Below are positions 46,701 through 60,921 of a stretch of DNA of 64,000 bases, in pieces. The stretch is taken from contig NC_071351.1 of the NCBI RefSeq assembly GCF_027744825.2, positions 17,497,001 to 17,561,000 of the forward strand, given 5' to 3'. This stretch comes from Synchiropus splendidus. Taxonomy: Eukaryota; Chordata; Actinopteri; Syngnathiformes; Callionymidae. Within the stretch, counting starts at the first letter, position 1; every line of letters starts with the position of its first letter. Made by a program: the position numbers and the translations under genes. The notes below the pieces were generated by a model. It was not told the origin of the DNA. It made no database searches and worked only from the letters and a program-made list of their open reading frames with translations.

Positions 46701-48215
46701 TAAGGTGCGATCCGGAACGCCAAACATAAAAATGTTGATAACTTTCGAAAAGCACTTCAGACAGCTTAGATTTGTTGTGCAACTACTAGAAAGACCGTTT
46801 CTGCTATAGTGGGAGGTGAAAATTTCATATTCTGCAGCTTTCCTGCAAAGTGATGACACCAAGCAGAAAACGCGTTTTCAGCCTGAGATAAGGTTGATTC
46901 CGGAACGCCAAACATAAGAATGTTGATAACTTTGAAAAAACACTTCAGACAGGTTAGATTTGATGTGCAACTACTAGAAGGACCCTTTCTGCAATAGTGG
47001 CAGGTTAAAATTTCATGTTCTGAAGCTTCCCTCCAAAGTTATGGCACAATGCAGAAAACGCGTTTACAGCCTGAGAAAAGGTCGATTCCGGAACGCCAAA
47101 CATAAAAATGTTGATAACTCAGGAAAAACTCTACAGACAGCTTAGATTTGATGTGCAACTACTAGAAATACCCTTTCTGCTATAGTGGGAGGTGAAAATA
47201 TCATGTTGTGAGGCTTTCCTGCAAAGTTATGGCAAATTGCGTAAAACGCGTTTTCAGCCTGAGATAAGGTGGGTTCCACAACGCCAAACATGAAAACGTT
47301 GATAACTTTGGAAATACACTTCAGACAGCTTAGATTTGATGCGCAACTACTAGAAAGACCCTTTCTGCTATATTGGGTTGTCAGAATTTCATGTTCTGAA
47401 GCTTCTCTGCAAAGTTATGGGACAATGCAGATAACGATTTTTCATCCTGAGATAAGGTCGATTCCGGAACGCCAAACATAAAAATGTTGATAACTTTCGA
47501 AAAACAATTCAGACAGCTTAGATTTGTTGTGCAACTACTCGAAATACCCTTTCTGCTCTAGTGGGAGGTGAAAATATCATGTTCTGAAGCTTCCCTGCAA
47601 AGTTATGGCACAATGCGTAAAACGCGTTTTCAGCCTGAGATGAGGTTGATTTCAGAACGCCAAACATCAAAATGTTGATAACTCAGGAAAAACTCTACAG
47701 ACAGCTTAGATTTGATGTGCAACTACTAGAAATACCCTTTCTGCTATAGTGGGACGTGAAAATTTCATATTCCGAAACTTCCCTGAAAAGTTTTGGCACA
47801 ATGCAGAAAACGCGTTTTCATCCTGAGATAAGGTCGATTCCGGAAGGCCAAACATAAAAATGTTGATAACTTTCGAAAAACACTGCAGACAGCTTAGATT
47901 TGTTGTGCAACTACTAGAAATACCCTTTCTGCTCTAGTGGGAGGTGAAAATTTCATGTTCTAAAGCTTCCCTGCAAAGTTATGGCACAATGCAGAAAACA
48001 CGTTTTCTGCGTGAGATAAGGTCGATTCCGGAACGCCAAACATAAAAATGTTGATAACTCAGGAAAAACTCTACAGACAGCTTAGATTTGATGTGCAACT
48101 ACGAGAAAGACCCTTTCTACTATAGTGGGAGGAGAAAATTTCATGTTCTGAAGTCTCCCTGCAAAGTTATGGCACTATCCAGAAAACGCGTTTTCAGCCT
48201 GAGATAAGGTGGGTT
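43775..48215 (+). repeat. Block B and its left extension
   Basis: The part from 45607 to 48215 is the B copy of block A; five monomers are missing at about 47267. The part from 43775 to 45607 is shared only with the region left of block C (offset 7,110 then 7,299). The right end is marked by GGCACTATCCAGAAAACG at 48171, as in A and C. Confidence 0.87.
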
Positions 48216-50870
48216 CCAGAACGCCAAACATAAAAATGTTGAGAACTTTGGAAAAACACTTCAGACAGCTTAGATGTGATGTGCAACTACTTGAAAGATC
48301 CTTTCTGATATAGTGGGAGGTGAAAATTTCATGTTCTGAAGCTTCCCTGCAAAGTTATGGCACAATGCAGAAAACACGTTTTCAGCCTGAGATGAGGTGG
48401 GTTCCGGAACGCCAAACATAAAAATGTTGAAAACTTTGGACAAACACTTCAGACAGCTTAGATTTGACGAGCAACTACTAGAAAGACCATTTCTGCTATA
48501 GTGGGAGGTGAAAATTTCATGTTCTGAAGCTTCCCTGCAAAGTTAAGGCACAATGCAGAATATGCGTTTTCGGCCTGAGATAAGGTCGATTCAGGAACAC
48601 CAAACATAAAAATCTTGAAAACTTTGGAAAAACACATCAGACAGATTAGATTTGATGTGCAACTACGAGAAAGACCCTTTCTGCTATAGTGGGAGGTGAA
48701 AATATCATGTTGTGAAGCTACCCTGCAAAGTTATGGCACAATGCGTAAAACGCGTTTTCAGCCTGAGATGAGGTTGATTTCAGAACACCAAACATAAAAA
48801 TGTTGAGAACTTTGGAAGAACACTTCAGACAGCTAAGATTTGATGAGCAACTACTAGAAAGACCCTTTCTGCTACAGTGGGAAATGAAAATTTCATGTTC
48901 TGAAGCTTCCCTGCAAAGTTATGCCACAATGCAGGAAACGCGTTTTCAGCCTGAGATATGGTCGATTCCGGAACGCCAAACATAAAAATGTTGATAACTT
49001 CGGAAAAACACTTCAGACAGCTTAGATTTGATGTGTAACTACTAGAAAGACCCTTTCTGCTATAGTTGGAGGTGAAATTTTCATATTCTGCAGCTTTCCT
49101 GCAAAGTTATGGCACAATGCAGATAACGCGTTTTCAGCCTGAGATAAGGTGGGTTCCAGAACGCCAAACATTAGAATGTTGAGAACTTTGGAAAAACACT
49201 TCAGACAGCTTAGATGTGATGTGCAACTACTTGAAAGATCCTTTCTGATATAGTGGGAGGTGAAAATTTCATGTTCTGAAGCTTCCCTGCAAAGTTATGG
49301 CACAATGCAGAAAACACGTTTTCAGCCTGAGATGAGGTGGGTTCCGGAACGCCAAACGTAAAAATGTTGAAAACTTTGGAAAAACACTTCAGACAGCTTA
49401 GATTTGACGAGCAACTACTAAAAAGACCATTTCTGCTATAGTGGGAGGTGAAAATTTCATGTTCTGAAGCTTCCCTGCAAAGTTAAGGCACAATGCAGAA
49501 TACGCGTTTTCAGCCTGATATATGGTCGATTCCGGAACGCCAAACATAAAAATCTTGAAAACTTTGGAAAAGCACATCAGACAGATTAGATTTGATGTGC
49601 AACTACTAGAAAGACCCTTTCTGCTTTAGTGGCATGTGAAAATTTCATGTTCTGAAGCGAGCCTGCAAAGTTATGGCACAATGCAGAAAATGCGTTTTCA
49701 GCCTGAGATAAGGTGGGTTCCAGAACGGCAAACATGAAAATGTTGATAACTTTGGAAAAACACTTCAGACAGCTTCGATTTGATGTGCAACTACAAGACA
49801 GACCCTTTCTGCGACAGTGGGAGGTTAAAATTTCTTATTCTGAAGTTTCCTGCAAAGTTATGGCACAATGCGGAAAAAAAGGTTTTCAGCCTGAGATAAA
49901 GTCAATTCCGGAACGCCAAACATAAAAATGTTGATAACTTTGGAAAAACACTTCAGACAGCTTAGATTTCACGTGAAACTACTAGAAAGACCCTTTCTGC
50001 TATAGTGGGAGGTCAAAATTTCATGTTCTTAAGCTTTATGCATAGTTGTGGCACAATGCTTAAAACGCGTTTTCAGCCTGAGATAAGGTCGATTCCGGAA
50101 CGCCAAACATAAAAATGTTGATAACTTTGGAAAAACACTTCAGACAGCTTAGATTTCACGTGCAACTACTAGAAAGACCCTTTCTGCCATTGTGGGAGGT
50201 GAAAAATTCATGTTCTGAAGCTTCACGGCAAAGTTATGGAACAATGCGTGAAACGCGTTTCCAGCCTGTGATCAGGTCGATTCAGGAACGTCAAACATAA
50301 AAAAGTTGTAAACTTTTGATGTGCAACTACAAGAAAGACCCTTTCTGCTATAGTAGGAGGTGAAAATTTCATGTTCTGAAGCTTCCCTGCAAAGGTATGG
50401 CACAATGCAGAAAACGAGTTTTCAGCCTGAGATAAGATAGATTCTGGTACGCCAAACATAAAAATGTTGAAAACTTTGGAAAAACACTTCAGACAGCTTA
50501 GATTTGATGTGCAACTACGAGAAAGACCGTTTCTGCAATAGTGGGAGGTGAAAATTCGATGTTCTGAAGCTTCCCTGCAAAGTTATGGCACCATGCGTAA
50601 AACGCGTTTTCAGCCTGAGATAAGGTCGATTCCGGAACGCCAAACATAAACATGTTCATAATTCTGTAAAAACACTTCAGACAGCTTAGATTTGATGTGC
50701 AACTACTAGAAAGACCATTTCTGCCATTGTGGGAGGCGAAAATTCGATGTTCTGAAGCTTCCCTGCAAAGTTATGCCACAATGCAGGAAACGCGTTTTCA
50801 GCCTGAGATAAGGTCGATTCCGGAACGCCAAACATAAAAATATTGATAACTTTGGAAAAACTCTTTAGAC
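48216..50870 (+). repeat. 2.6-kb segment, copy 1
   Basis: It matches 61330-63860 at an offset of 13,118 and then 12,930 bp, so the right-hand copy has one monomer fewer. Copy 1 has its own 27-bp deletion near 50315, after which the offset is 12,957. Markers include AAGATCCTTTCTGATATAG and GAAAAAAAGGTTTTCAGCC. Confidence 0.88.
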
Positions 50871-50884
50871 AGCTTAGATTTGAT

Positions 50885-53800
50885 GTGCAACTACTAGAAA
50901 GACCCTTTCTGCTGTAGTGGGAGGTGAAAATTTCATGTTCTGAAGCTTCCCTGCAAAGTTATGGCACAATGCAGAAAACGCATTTTTCAACCTGAGATAA
51001 GGTGGGTTCCACAACGCCAAACATGAAAATGTTGATAACTTTGGAAATACACTTCAGACAGCTTAGATTTGATGCACAACTACTAGAAAGACCCTTTCTG
51101 CTATATTGGGAGGTCAGAATTTCATGTTCTGAAGCTTCCCTGCAAAGTTATGGGAAAATGCAGAAAACGATTTTTCATTCTGAGATAAGGTCGATTCCGG
51201 AACGCCAAACATAAAAATGTTGATAACTTTCAAAAAACACTTCAGACAGCTTAGATTTGTTGTGCAACTACTAGAAATACCCTTTCTGCTATAGTGGGAC
51301 GTGGAAATTTCATATTCTGAAGCTTCCCTGAAAAGTTTTGGCACAATGCAGAAAACGCATTTTTCAACCTGAGATAAGGTGGGTTCCACAACGCCAAACA
51401 TGAAAATGTTGATAACTTTGGAAATACACTTCAGACAGCTTAGATTTGATGCACAACTACTAGAAAGACCCTTTCTGCTATATTGGGAGGTCAGAATTTC
51501 ATGTTCTGAAGCTTCCCTGCAAAGTTATGGGAAAATGCAGAAAACGATTTTTCATTCTGAGATAAGGTCGATTCCGGAACGCCAAACATAAAAATGTTGA
51601 TAACTTTCAAAAAACACTTCAGACAGCTTAGATTTGTTGTGCAACTACGAGAAATACCCTTTCTGCTATAGTGGGACGTGGAAATTTCATATTCTGAAGC
51701 TTCCCTGAAAAGTTTTGGCACAATGCAGAAAACGCGTTTTCATCCTGAGATAAGGTCGATTCCGGAACGCCAAAAATAAAAATGTTGATAAGTTTCGAAA
51801 AACACTTCAGACAGCTTAGATTTGTTGTGCAACTACTAGAAATACCCTTTCTGCTCTAGTGGGAGGTGAAAATTTCATGTTCTAAAGCTTATCTGCAAAG
51901 TTATGGCACAATGCAGAAAACCCGTTTTCTGCGTGAGATAAGGTGGGTTCCAGAACGCCAAACATAAAAATGTTGATAACTTCGGAAAAACACTTCAGAC
52001 AGCTTAGATTTGATGTGCAACTACTAGAAAGACCCTTTCTGCGATAGTGGGAGGTGAAAATGTCATGTTCTGAAGCTTCCCTGCAAAGTTATGGCAAAAT
52101 ATGTAAAGCGCGTTTTCAGGCTGAGATAAGGTCGATTCCGAAACGCCAAACATAAAAATGTTGATAACTTTGGAAAAACACTTTCGACAGCTTAGATTTG
52201 ATGTGCAACTACTAGAAAGACCCTTTCTGCTATAGTGGGAGGTTAAAATTTCATGTTCTGAAGCTTCCCTGCAAAGTTATGGCAAAATGCGTAAAACGCG
52301 TTTTCAGCCTGAGATGAGGTTGATTTCAGAACGCCAAACATAAAAATGTTGAGAACTTTGGAAAAACACTTCAGACAGCTAAGATTTGATGTGCAACTAC
52401 TAGAAAGACCCTTTCTGCTATAGTGGGAAGTGAAAATTTCATGTTCTGGAGCTTTTCTTCAAAGTTTTGGCACAATGCAGAAAACGCGTTTTCAGCCTGA
52501 GATAAGGTGGGTTCCAGAACGTCAAACATAAAAATGTTGATAACTTTGGAAAAACACTTCAGACAGCTTAGATTTGATGTGCAACTACTAGAAAGACCCT
52601 TTCTGCTACAGTGGGAGGTGAAAATTTCATGTTCTGAAGCTTCCCTGCAAAGTTATGCCACAATGCAAGAAACGCGTTTTCAGCCTGAGATAAGGTCGAT
52701 TCAGGAACGCCAAACATAAAAGTGTTGATAACTTTGGAAAAACACTTCAGACAGCTTAGATTTGATATGCAACTACGAGAAAGACCCTTTCTGCTATAGT
52801 GGGAGGTGAAAATTTCATGTTCTGGAGCTTACCTACAAAGTTTTGGCACAATGCAGAAAACGCGTTTTCAGCCTGAGATAAGGTGGGGTCCAGAACGCCA
52901 AACATAAAAATGTTGATAACATTGGAAAAACACTTCAGACAGCTTAGATTTGATGTTCAACTACTAGAAAGACCCTTTCTGCTATAGTGGGAGGTGAAAA
53001 TTTCATGTTCTGAAGCTTCCCTGCAAAGTTATGGCACAATGCAGAAAACACGTTTTCAGCCTGAGATAAGGTGGGTTCCAGAACGCCAAACATAAAAATG
53101 TTGATAACTTTGGAAAAACACTTCAGACAGCTTAGATTTGATGTGCAACTACTAGAAAGACCCTTTCTGCTACAGTGGGAGGTGAAAATTTCATGTACTG
53201 AAGCTTACCTGCAAAGTTATGCCACAATGTAGGAAACGCGTTTTCAGCCTGAGATAAGGTCGATTCCGAAACGCCAAACATAAAAATGTTGATAACTTTG
53301 GAAAAACACTTCAGACAACTTAGATTTGATGTGAGACTACTAGAAAGACCCATTCTGCTGTAGTGGGAGGTGAAAATATCATGTTCTGAAGCTTCCCTGC
53401 AAAGTTATGGCACAATGCGTAAAACGCGTTTTCAGCCTGAGATGAGGTTGATTTCAGAACGCCAAACATAAAAATGTTGATAACTCAGGAAAAACTCTAC
53501 AGACAGCTTAGATTTGATGTGCAGCTACTAGAAATACCCTTTCTTCTCTAGTGGGAGCTGAAAATTTCATGTTCTAAAGCTTCCCTGCAAAGTTATGGGA
53601 CAATGCAGAAAACGCGTTTTCAGCCTGAGATAAGGTGGGTACCAGAACGACAAACATAAAAATGTTGATAACTTTGCAAATACACTTCAGATAGCTTAGA
53701 TTTGATATGCAACTACAAGAAAGACCCTTTCTGCTATAGTGGGAGGTGAAAATTTCATGTTCTGGAGCTTACCTACAAAGTTTTGGCACAATGCAGAAAA

Positions 53801-56265
53801 CGCGTTTTCAGCCTGAGATAAGGAGGGTTCCAGAACGCCAAACATAAAAATGTTGATAACTTTGGAAAAACACTTCAGACAGCTTAGATTTGATGTGCAA
53901 CTACTAGAAAGACCCTTTCTGCTATAGTGGGATGTTAAAATTTCATGTTCTGAAGTTTCCCTGCAAAGTTATGGCGCAACGCAGAAAATGCGTTTTCAAT
54001 AAGGTGCGATCCGGAACGCCAAACATAAAAATGTTGATAACTTTCGAAAAGCACTTCAGACAGCTTAGATTTGTTGTGCAACTACTAGAAAGACCGTTTC
54101 TGCTGTAGTGGGAGGTGAAAATTTCATATTCTGCAGCTTTCCTGCAAAGTGATGACACCAAGCAGAAAACGCGTTTTCAGCCTGAGATAAGGTTGATTCC
54201 GGAACGCCAAACATAAGAATGTTGATAACTTTGAAAAAACACTTCAGACAGGTTAGATTTGATGTGCAACTACTAGAAGGACCCTTTCTGCAATAGTGGC
54301 AGGTTAAAATTTTATGTTCTGAAGCTTCCCTCCAAAGTTATGGCACAATGCAGAAAACGCGTTTACAGCCTGAGAAAAGGTCGATTCCGGAACGCCAAAC
54401 ATAAAAATGTTGATAACTCAGAAAAAACTCTACAGACAGCTTAGATTTGATGTGCAACTACTAGAAATACCCTTTCTGCTATAGTGGGAGGTGAAAATAT
54501 CATGTTGTGAGGCTTTCCTGCAAAGTTATGGCAAATTGCGTAAAACGCGTTTTCAGCCTGAGATAAGGTCGATTCCGGAACGCCAAACATAAAAATGTTG
54601 ATAACTTTTGAAAAACACATCAGACAGCTTAGATTTGATGTGCACCTACTAGAAAGACCCTTTCTGCTATATTGGGAGGTCAAAATTTCATGTTCTGAAG
54701 CTTCCCTGCAAAGTTGTGGGACAATGCAGAAAACGATTTTTCATCCAGTGATAAGGTCGATTCCGGAACGCCAAACATAAAAATGTTGATAACTTTCGAA
54801 AAACACTTCAGACAGCTTAGATTTGATGTACAACTACTAGAAATACACTTTCTGCTCTAGTGGGACTTGAAAATGTCATGTTCTGAAGCTTCCCTGCAAA
54901 GTTATGGCACAATGCAGAAAACGCGTTTTCGGCCTGAGATAAGGTCGATTCAGGAACGCCAAAGAAAAAAATGTTGATAACCTTGGAAAAACACTTCAGA
55001 CAGCTTAGATTTGATGTGCAACTACGAGAATGACCCTTTCTGCTATAGTGGGAGGTGAAAATATCATGTTCTGAGGCTTTCCTGCAAAGTTATGGCAAAT
55101 TGCGTAAAAGGCGTTTTCAGCTTGAGATAAGGTTGATTCCGGAATGCCAAACATAAGAATGTTGATAACTTTGGAAAAACACTTCAGACAACTTAGATTT
55201 GATGTGCAACTACTAGAAAGACCCTTTCAGCTCTAGTGGTACGTGAAAATTTCATGTTCTGAAGCTTCCCTGCAAAGTTATGGCACAATGCAGAAAACAC
55301 GTTTTCAACCTGAGATAAGGTGGGTTCCACAACGCCAAACATGAAAATGTTGATAACTTTGGAAATACACTTCAGACAGCTTAGATTTGATGCGCAACTA
55401 CTAGAAAGACCCTTTCTGCTATATTGGGTTGTCAGAATTTCATGTTCTGAAGCTTCTCTGCAAAATTATGGGACAATGCAGAAAACGATTTTTCATCCTG
55501 AGATAAGGTCGATTCCGGAACGCCAAACATAAAAATGTTGATAACTTTCGAAAAACACTTCAGACAGCTTAGATTTGTTGTGCAACTACTCGAAATACCC
55601 TTTCTGCTCTAGTGGGAGGTGAAAATATCATGTTCTGAAGCTTCCCTGCAAAGTTATGGCACAATGCGTAAAACGCGTTTTCAGCCTGAGATGAGGTTGA
55701 TTTCAGAACGCCAAACATCAAAATGTTGATAACTCAGGAAAAACTCTACAGACAGCTTAGATTTGATGTGCAACTACTAGAAATACCCTTTCTGCTATAG
55801 TGGGACGTGAAAATTTCATATTCTGAAGCTTCCCTGAAAAGTTTTGGCACAATGCAGAAAACGCGTTTTCATCCTGAGATAAGGTCGATTCCGGAAGGCC
55901 AAACATAAAAATGTTGATAACTTTCGAAAAACACTGCAGACAGCTTAGATTTGTTGTGCAACTACTAGAAATACCCTTTCTGCTCGAGTGGGAGGTGAAA
56001 ATTTCATGTTCTAAAGCTTCCCTGCAAAGTTATGGCACAATGCAGAAAACACGTTTTCTGCGTGAGATAAGGTCGATTCCGGAACGCCTAACATAAAAAT
56101 GTTGATAACTCAGGAAAAACTCTACAGACAGCTTAGATTTGATGTGCAACTACGAGAAAGACCCTTTCTACTATAGTGGGAGGAGAAAATTTCATGTTCT
56201 GAAGTCTCCCTGCAAAGTTATGGCACTATCCAGAAAACGCGTTTTCAGCCTGAGATAAGGTGGGT
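50885..56265 (+). repeat. Block C and its left extension
   Basis: The left extension repeats 43775 onward at an offset of 7,110 bp. It then loses one monomer, carries a two-monomer duplication (51002-51378 repeated at 51379 onward, 377 bp), and continues at an offset of 7,299. From about 52.9 kb it is the C copy of block A, ending with the GGCACTATCCAGAAAACG marker at about 56222. Confidence 0.87.
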
Positions 56266-57545
56266 TCCAGAACGCCAAACATAAAAATGTTGATAACTTT
56301 GGAAAAACACTTCAGACAGCTTAGATTTGATGTGCAACTACTAGAAAGACCCTTTCTGCTGTAGTGGGAGGTGAAAATGTCATGTTCTGAAGCTTCCCTG
56401 CAAAGTTATGGCAAAATATGTAAAGCGCGTTTTCAGGCTGAGATAAGGTCGATTCCGAAACGCCAAACATAAAAATGTTGATAACTCAGGAAAAACTCTA
56501 CAGACAGCTTAGATTTGATGTGCAACTACTAGAAAGACCCTATCTGCTACAGTGGGAGGTGAAAATTTCATGTTCTGAAGCTTCACTGCAAAGTTATGCC
56601 ACAATGCAGGAAACGCGTTTTCAGCCTGAGATAAGGTCGATTCCGGAACGCCAAACATAAAAATATTGATAACTTTGGAAAAACACTTCAGACAGCCTAG
56701 ATTTGATGTGCAACTACTAGAAAGACCCTTTCTGCTATAGTGGGAGTTGAAAATTTCATGTTCTGAAGCTTCACTGCAAAGTTATGCCACAATGCAGGAA
56801 ACGCGTTTTCAGCCTAAGATAAGGTCGATTCCGGAACGCCAAACATAAAAATATTGATAACTTTGGAAAAACACTTCAGACAGCTTAGATTTGATGTGCA
56901 ACTACTAGAAAGACCCTTTCTGCTATAGTGGGAGGTGAAAATTTCATGTTCTAAAGCTTCCCTGCAAAGTTATGGCACAATGCAGAAAACGCGTTTTAAG
57001 CGTGAGATAAGGAGAGTTCCGGAACGCCAAACATAAAAATGTTGATAACTTTGGAACAACACATCAGACCGCTTAGATTTGATATGCAACTACTAGAAAG
57101 ACCCTTTCTGCTATAGTGGGAGGTGAAAATATCATATTCTGAAGCTTCCCTGCAAAGTTATGGCACAATGCGTAAAATGCATTTTCAGCCTGAGATGAGG
57201 TTGATTTCAGAACGCCAAACATAAAAATGTTGATAACTCAGGAAAAACTCTACAGACAGCTTAGATTTGATGTGCAACTACTAGAAAGACCCTTTCTGCT
57301 ATAGTGGGAGATGAAAATTTCATGTTCTGATGCTTCCCTCCAAAGTTATGGCACAATGCGTAAAACGCGTTTTCAGTCTGAGATAACGCCGATGCGGGAA
57401 CGCCAAACATAAAAATGTTGATAACTTTGGAAAAAAAATTCAGACAGCTTAGCTCTGATGTGCAACTACTAGAAAAACCCTTTCTGCTATAGTGGGATGT
57501 GAAAATTTCGTGTTCTGAAGCTTCCCTGCAAAGTTATGGCACAAC
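56266..57545 (+). repeat. Core satellite between blocks
   Basis: The 188-bp monomers continue without a long exact partner that I could find. A one-monomer repeat marked by GCCACAATGCAGGAAACGCG occurs at about 56600 and 56788. Confidence 0.8.
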
Positions 57546-60500
57546 GCAGAAAACGCGTTTTCAGACTGTGATAAGGTGGGTTCCAGAACGCCAAACATAA
57601 AAAAAGTTGATAACTTTTGAAATACACTTCAGACAGCTTAGATTTGATGTGCAAGTACTAGAAAGACCCTTTCTGCTATAGTGGGAGGTGAAAATTTCAT
57701 GTTCTGAAGCTTCCCTCCAAAGTTATGGCACAATGGAGAAAACGCGTTTTCAGCCTGAGATAAGGTGGGTTCCGGAACGCCAAACATAAAAATGTTGATA
57801 ACTTTCGAAAAACACTTCAGAGAGCTTAGATTTGAAGTGCAACTACTAGAACTACCTTTTCTTCTATGCCGCCGGTGAAAATTTCATGTTCTGTGGCATC
57901 CCTGCAAAGTTATGGCACAATGCAAAAAACACGTTTTCAGACTGAGATAAGGTGGGTTCCAGGAAGCCAAACATAAAAATGTTGATTACTTTGGAAAAAA
58001 CATTTCAGACAGCTTAGATTTGATGTGCAGCTACTAGAAAGACCCTTTCTGCTATAGTGGGAGGTGAAAATTTAATGTTCTGAAGCTTTATGCAAAGTTA
58101 TGGCACAATGCGTAAAACGCGTTTTCAGCCTGAGATAAGGTCAATTCCGGAACGCCAAACATTAAAATGTTGATAACTTTGGAAAAACACTTCAGACAGC
58201 TTAGATTTGATGTACAACTACGAGAAAGACCTTTTCTGCTATCGCGCAAGTTTAAAATTTCATGTTCTGAAGCTTCCCTGCAAAGTTATGGCACAATGCA
58301 GAAAACGCGTTTTCAGCCTGAGAAAAGGTCGATTCCGGAACGCCAAACATAAAAATGTTGATAACTTTGGATAAACACTTCAGACAGCTTAGATTAGATG
58401 TGCAACTACTAGAAAGACCATTTCTGCGATTGTGGGAGGTGAAAATTTCATGTTCTGAAGCTTCCCTGCAAAGTTATGGAACAATGCGTTAAACTCGTTT
58501 TCAGCCTGAGATAAGGTCGATTCAGGAACGCCAAACATAAAAAATATGATAACTTTTGAAATACACTTCAGACAGCTTAGATTTGCAAGTACTAGAAAGA
58601 CCCTTTCTGCTATAGTGGGAGGTGAAAATTTCATGTTCTGAAGCTTCCCTGCAAAGTTATGGCACAATGGAGAAAACGCGTTTTCAGCCTGAGATAAGGT
58701 GGGTTCCGGAACGCCAAACATAAAAATTTTGATAAATTTGGAAAAACACTTCAGACAGCTTAGATTTCATGTGCAACTACAAGACAGACCCTTTCTGCTA
58801 TAGTGGGGGGTGAAAATTTCATGTTCTGAAGCTTCCCTGCAAAGTTATGGCACAATGCAGAGAACGGGTGTTCAGCCTGAGATATGGTGGGTTCCGGAAC
58901 GCCAAACATAAAAATGTTGATAACTGTTGAAAAACACTTCAAGACAGCTTAGATTTGATTTGCAACTACTAGAATGACCTTTTCTGCTATAGTGGCAGGT
59001 TAAAATTTCATGCTCTGAAACTTCCCTGCAAAGTTATGGCACAATGCAGAAAACACGTTTTCGGCCTGAGAATAGGTCGATTCAGGAACGCCAAACATAA
59101 AAATGTTGATAACTTTCGAAAAGCACTTCAGACAGCTTAGATTTGTTGTGCAACTACTAGAAAGACCCTTTCTGCTATAGTGGGAGGTGAAAATTTCATA
59201 TTCTGAAGCTTCCCTGCAAAGTGATGACACCAAGCAGAAAACGCGTTTTCAGACTGTGATAAGGTGGGTTCCAGAACGCCAAACATAAAAAAAGTTGATA
59301 ACTTTTGAAATACACTTCAGACAGCTTAGATTTGATGTGCAAGTACTAGAAAGACCCTTTCTGCTATAGTGGGAGGTGAAAATTTCATGTTCTGAAGCTT
59401 CCCTCCAAAGTTATGGCACAATGGAGAAAACGCGTTTTCAGCCTGAGATAAGGTGGGTTCCGGAACGCCAAACATAAAAATGTTGATAACTTTCGAAAAA
59501 CACTTCAGAGAGCTTAGATTTGAAGTGCAACTACTAGAACTACCTTTTCTTCTATGCCGCCGGTGAAAATTTCATGTTCTGTGGCATCCCTGCAAAGTTA
59601 TGGCACAATGCAAAAAACACGTTTTCAGACTGAGATAAGGTGGGTTCCAGGAAGCCAAACATAAAAATGTTGATTACTTTGGAAAAAACATTTCAGACAG
59701 CTTAGATTTGATGTGCAGCTACTAGAAAGACCCTTTCTGCTATAGTGGGAGGTGAAAATTTAATGTTCTGAAGCTTTATGCAAAGTTATGGCACAATGCG
59801 TAAAACGCGTTTTCAGCCTGAGATAAGGTCAATTCCGGAACGCCAAACATTAAAATGTTGATAACTTTGGAAAAACACTTCAGACAGCTTAGATTTGATG
59901 TACAACTACGAGAAAGACCTTTTCTGCTATCGCGCAAGTTTAAAATTTCATGTTCTGAAGCTTCCCTGCAAAGTTATGGCACAATGCAGAAAACGCGTTT
60001 TCAGCCTGAGAAAAGGTCGATTCCGGAACGCCAAACATAAAAATGTTGATAACTTTGGATAAACACTTCAGACAGCTTAGATTAGATGTGCAACTACTAG
60101 AAAGACCATTTCTGCGATTGTGGGAGGTGAAAATTTCATGTTCTGAAGCTTCCCTGCAAAGTTATGGAACAATGCGTTAAACTCGTTTTCAGCCTGAGAT
60201 AAGGTCGATTCAGGAACGCCAAACATAAAAAATATGATAACTTTTGAAATACACTTCAGACAGCTTAGATTTGCAAGTACTAGAAAGACCCTTTCTGCTA
60301 TAGTGGGAGGTGAAAATTTCATGTTCTGAAGCTTCCCTGCAAAGTTATGGCACAATGGAGAAAACGCGTTTTCAGCCTGAGATAAGGTGGGTTCCGGAAC
60401 GCCAAACATAAAAATTTTGATAAATTTGGAAAAACACTTCAGACAGCTTAGATTTCATGTGCAACTACAAGACAGACCCTTTCTGCTATAGTGGGGGGTG

Positions 60501-60921
60501 AAAATTTCATGTTCTGAAGCTTCCCTGCAAAGTTATGGCACAATGCAGAGAACGGGTGTTCAGCCTGAGATAAGGTGGGTTCCGGAACGCCAAACATAAA
60601 AATGTTGATAACTGTTGAAAAACACTTCAAGACAGCTTAGATTTGATTTGCAACTACTAGAATGACCTTTTCTGCTATAGTGGCAGGTTAAAATTTCATG
60701 CTCTGAAACTTCCCTGCAAAGTTATGGCACAATGCAGAAAACACGTTTTCGGCCTGAGAATAGGTCGATTCAGGAACGCCAAACATAAAAATGTTGATAA
60801 CTTTCGAAAAGCACTTCAGACAGCTTAGATTTGTTGTGCAACTACTAGAAAGACCCTTTCTGCTATAGTGGGAGGTGAAAATTTCATATTCTGCAGCTTT
60901 CCTGCAAAGTGATGACACCAA
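57546..60921 (+). repeat. 9-monomer tandem duplication (1,688 bp)
   Basis: 57546-59233 and 59234-60921 match at a constant offset of 1,688 bp. Private markers in both are CTATGCCGCCGGTGAAAAT, AAAAAAAGTTGATAACTTTTG, CTATCGCGCAAGTTTAAAAT and a four-base loss giving GATTTGCAAGTACTAG. The copies diverge only in their last 30 bases or so. Confidence 0.92.
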
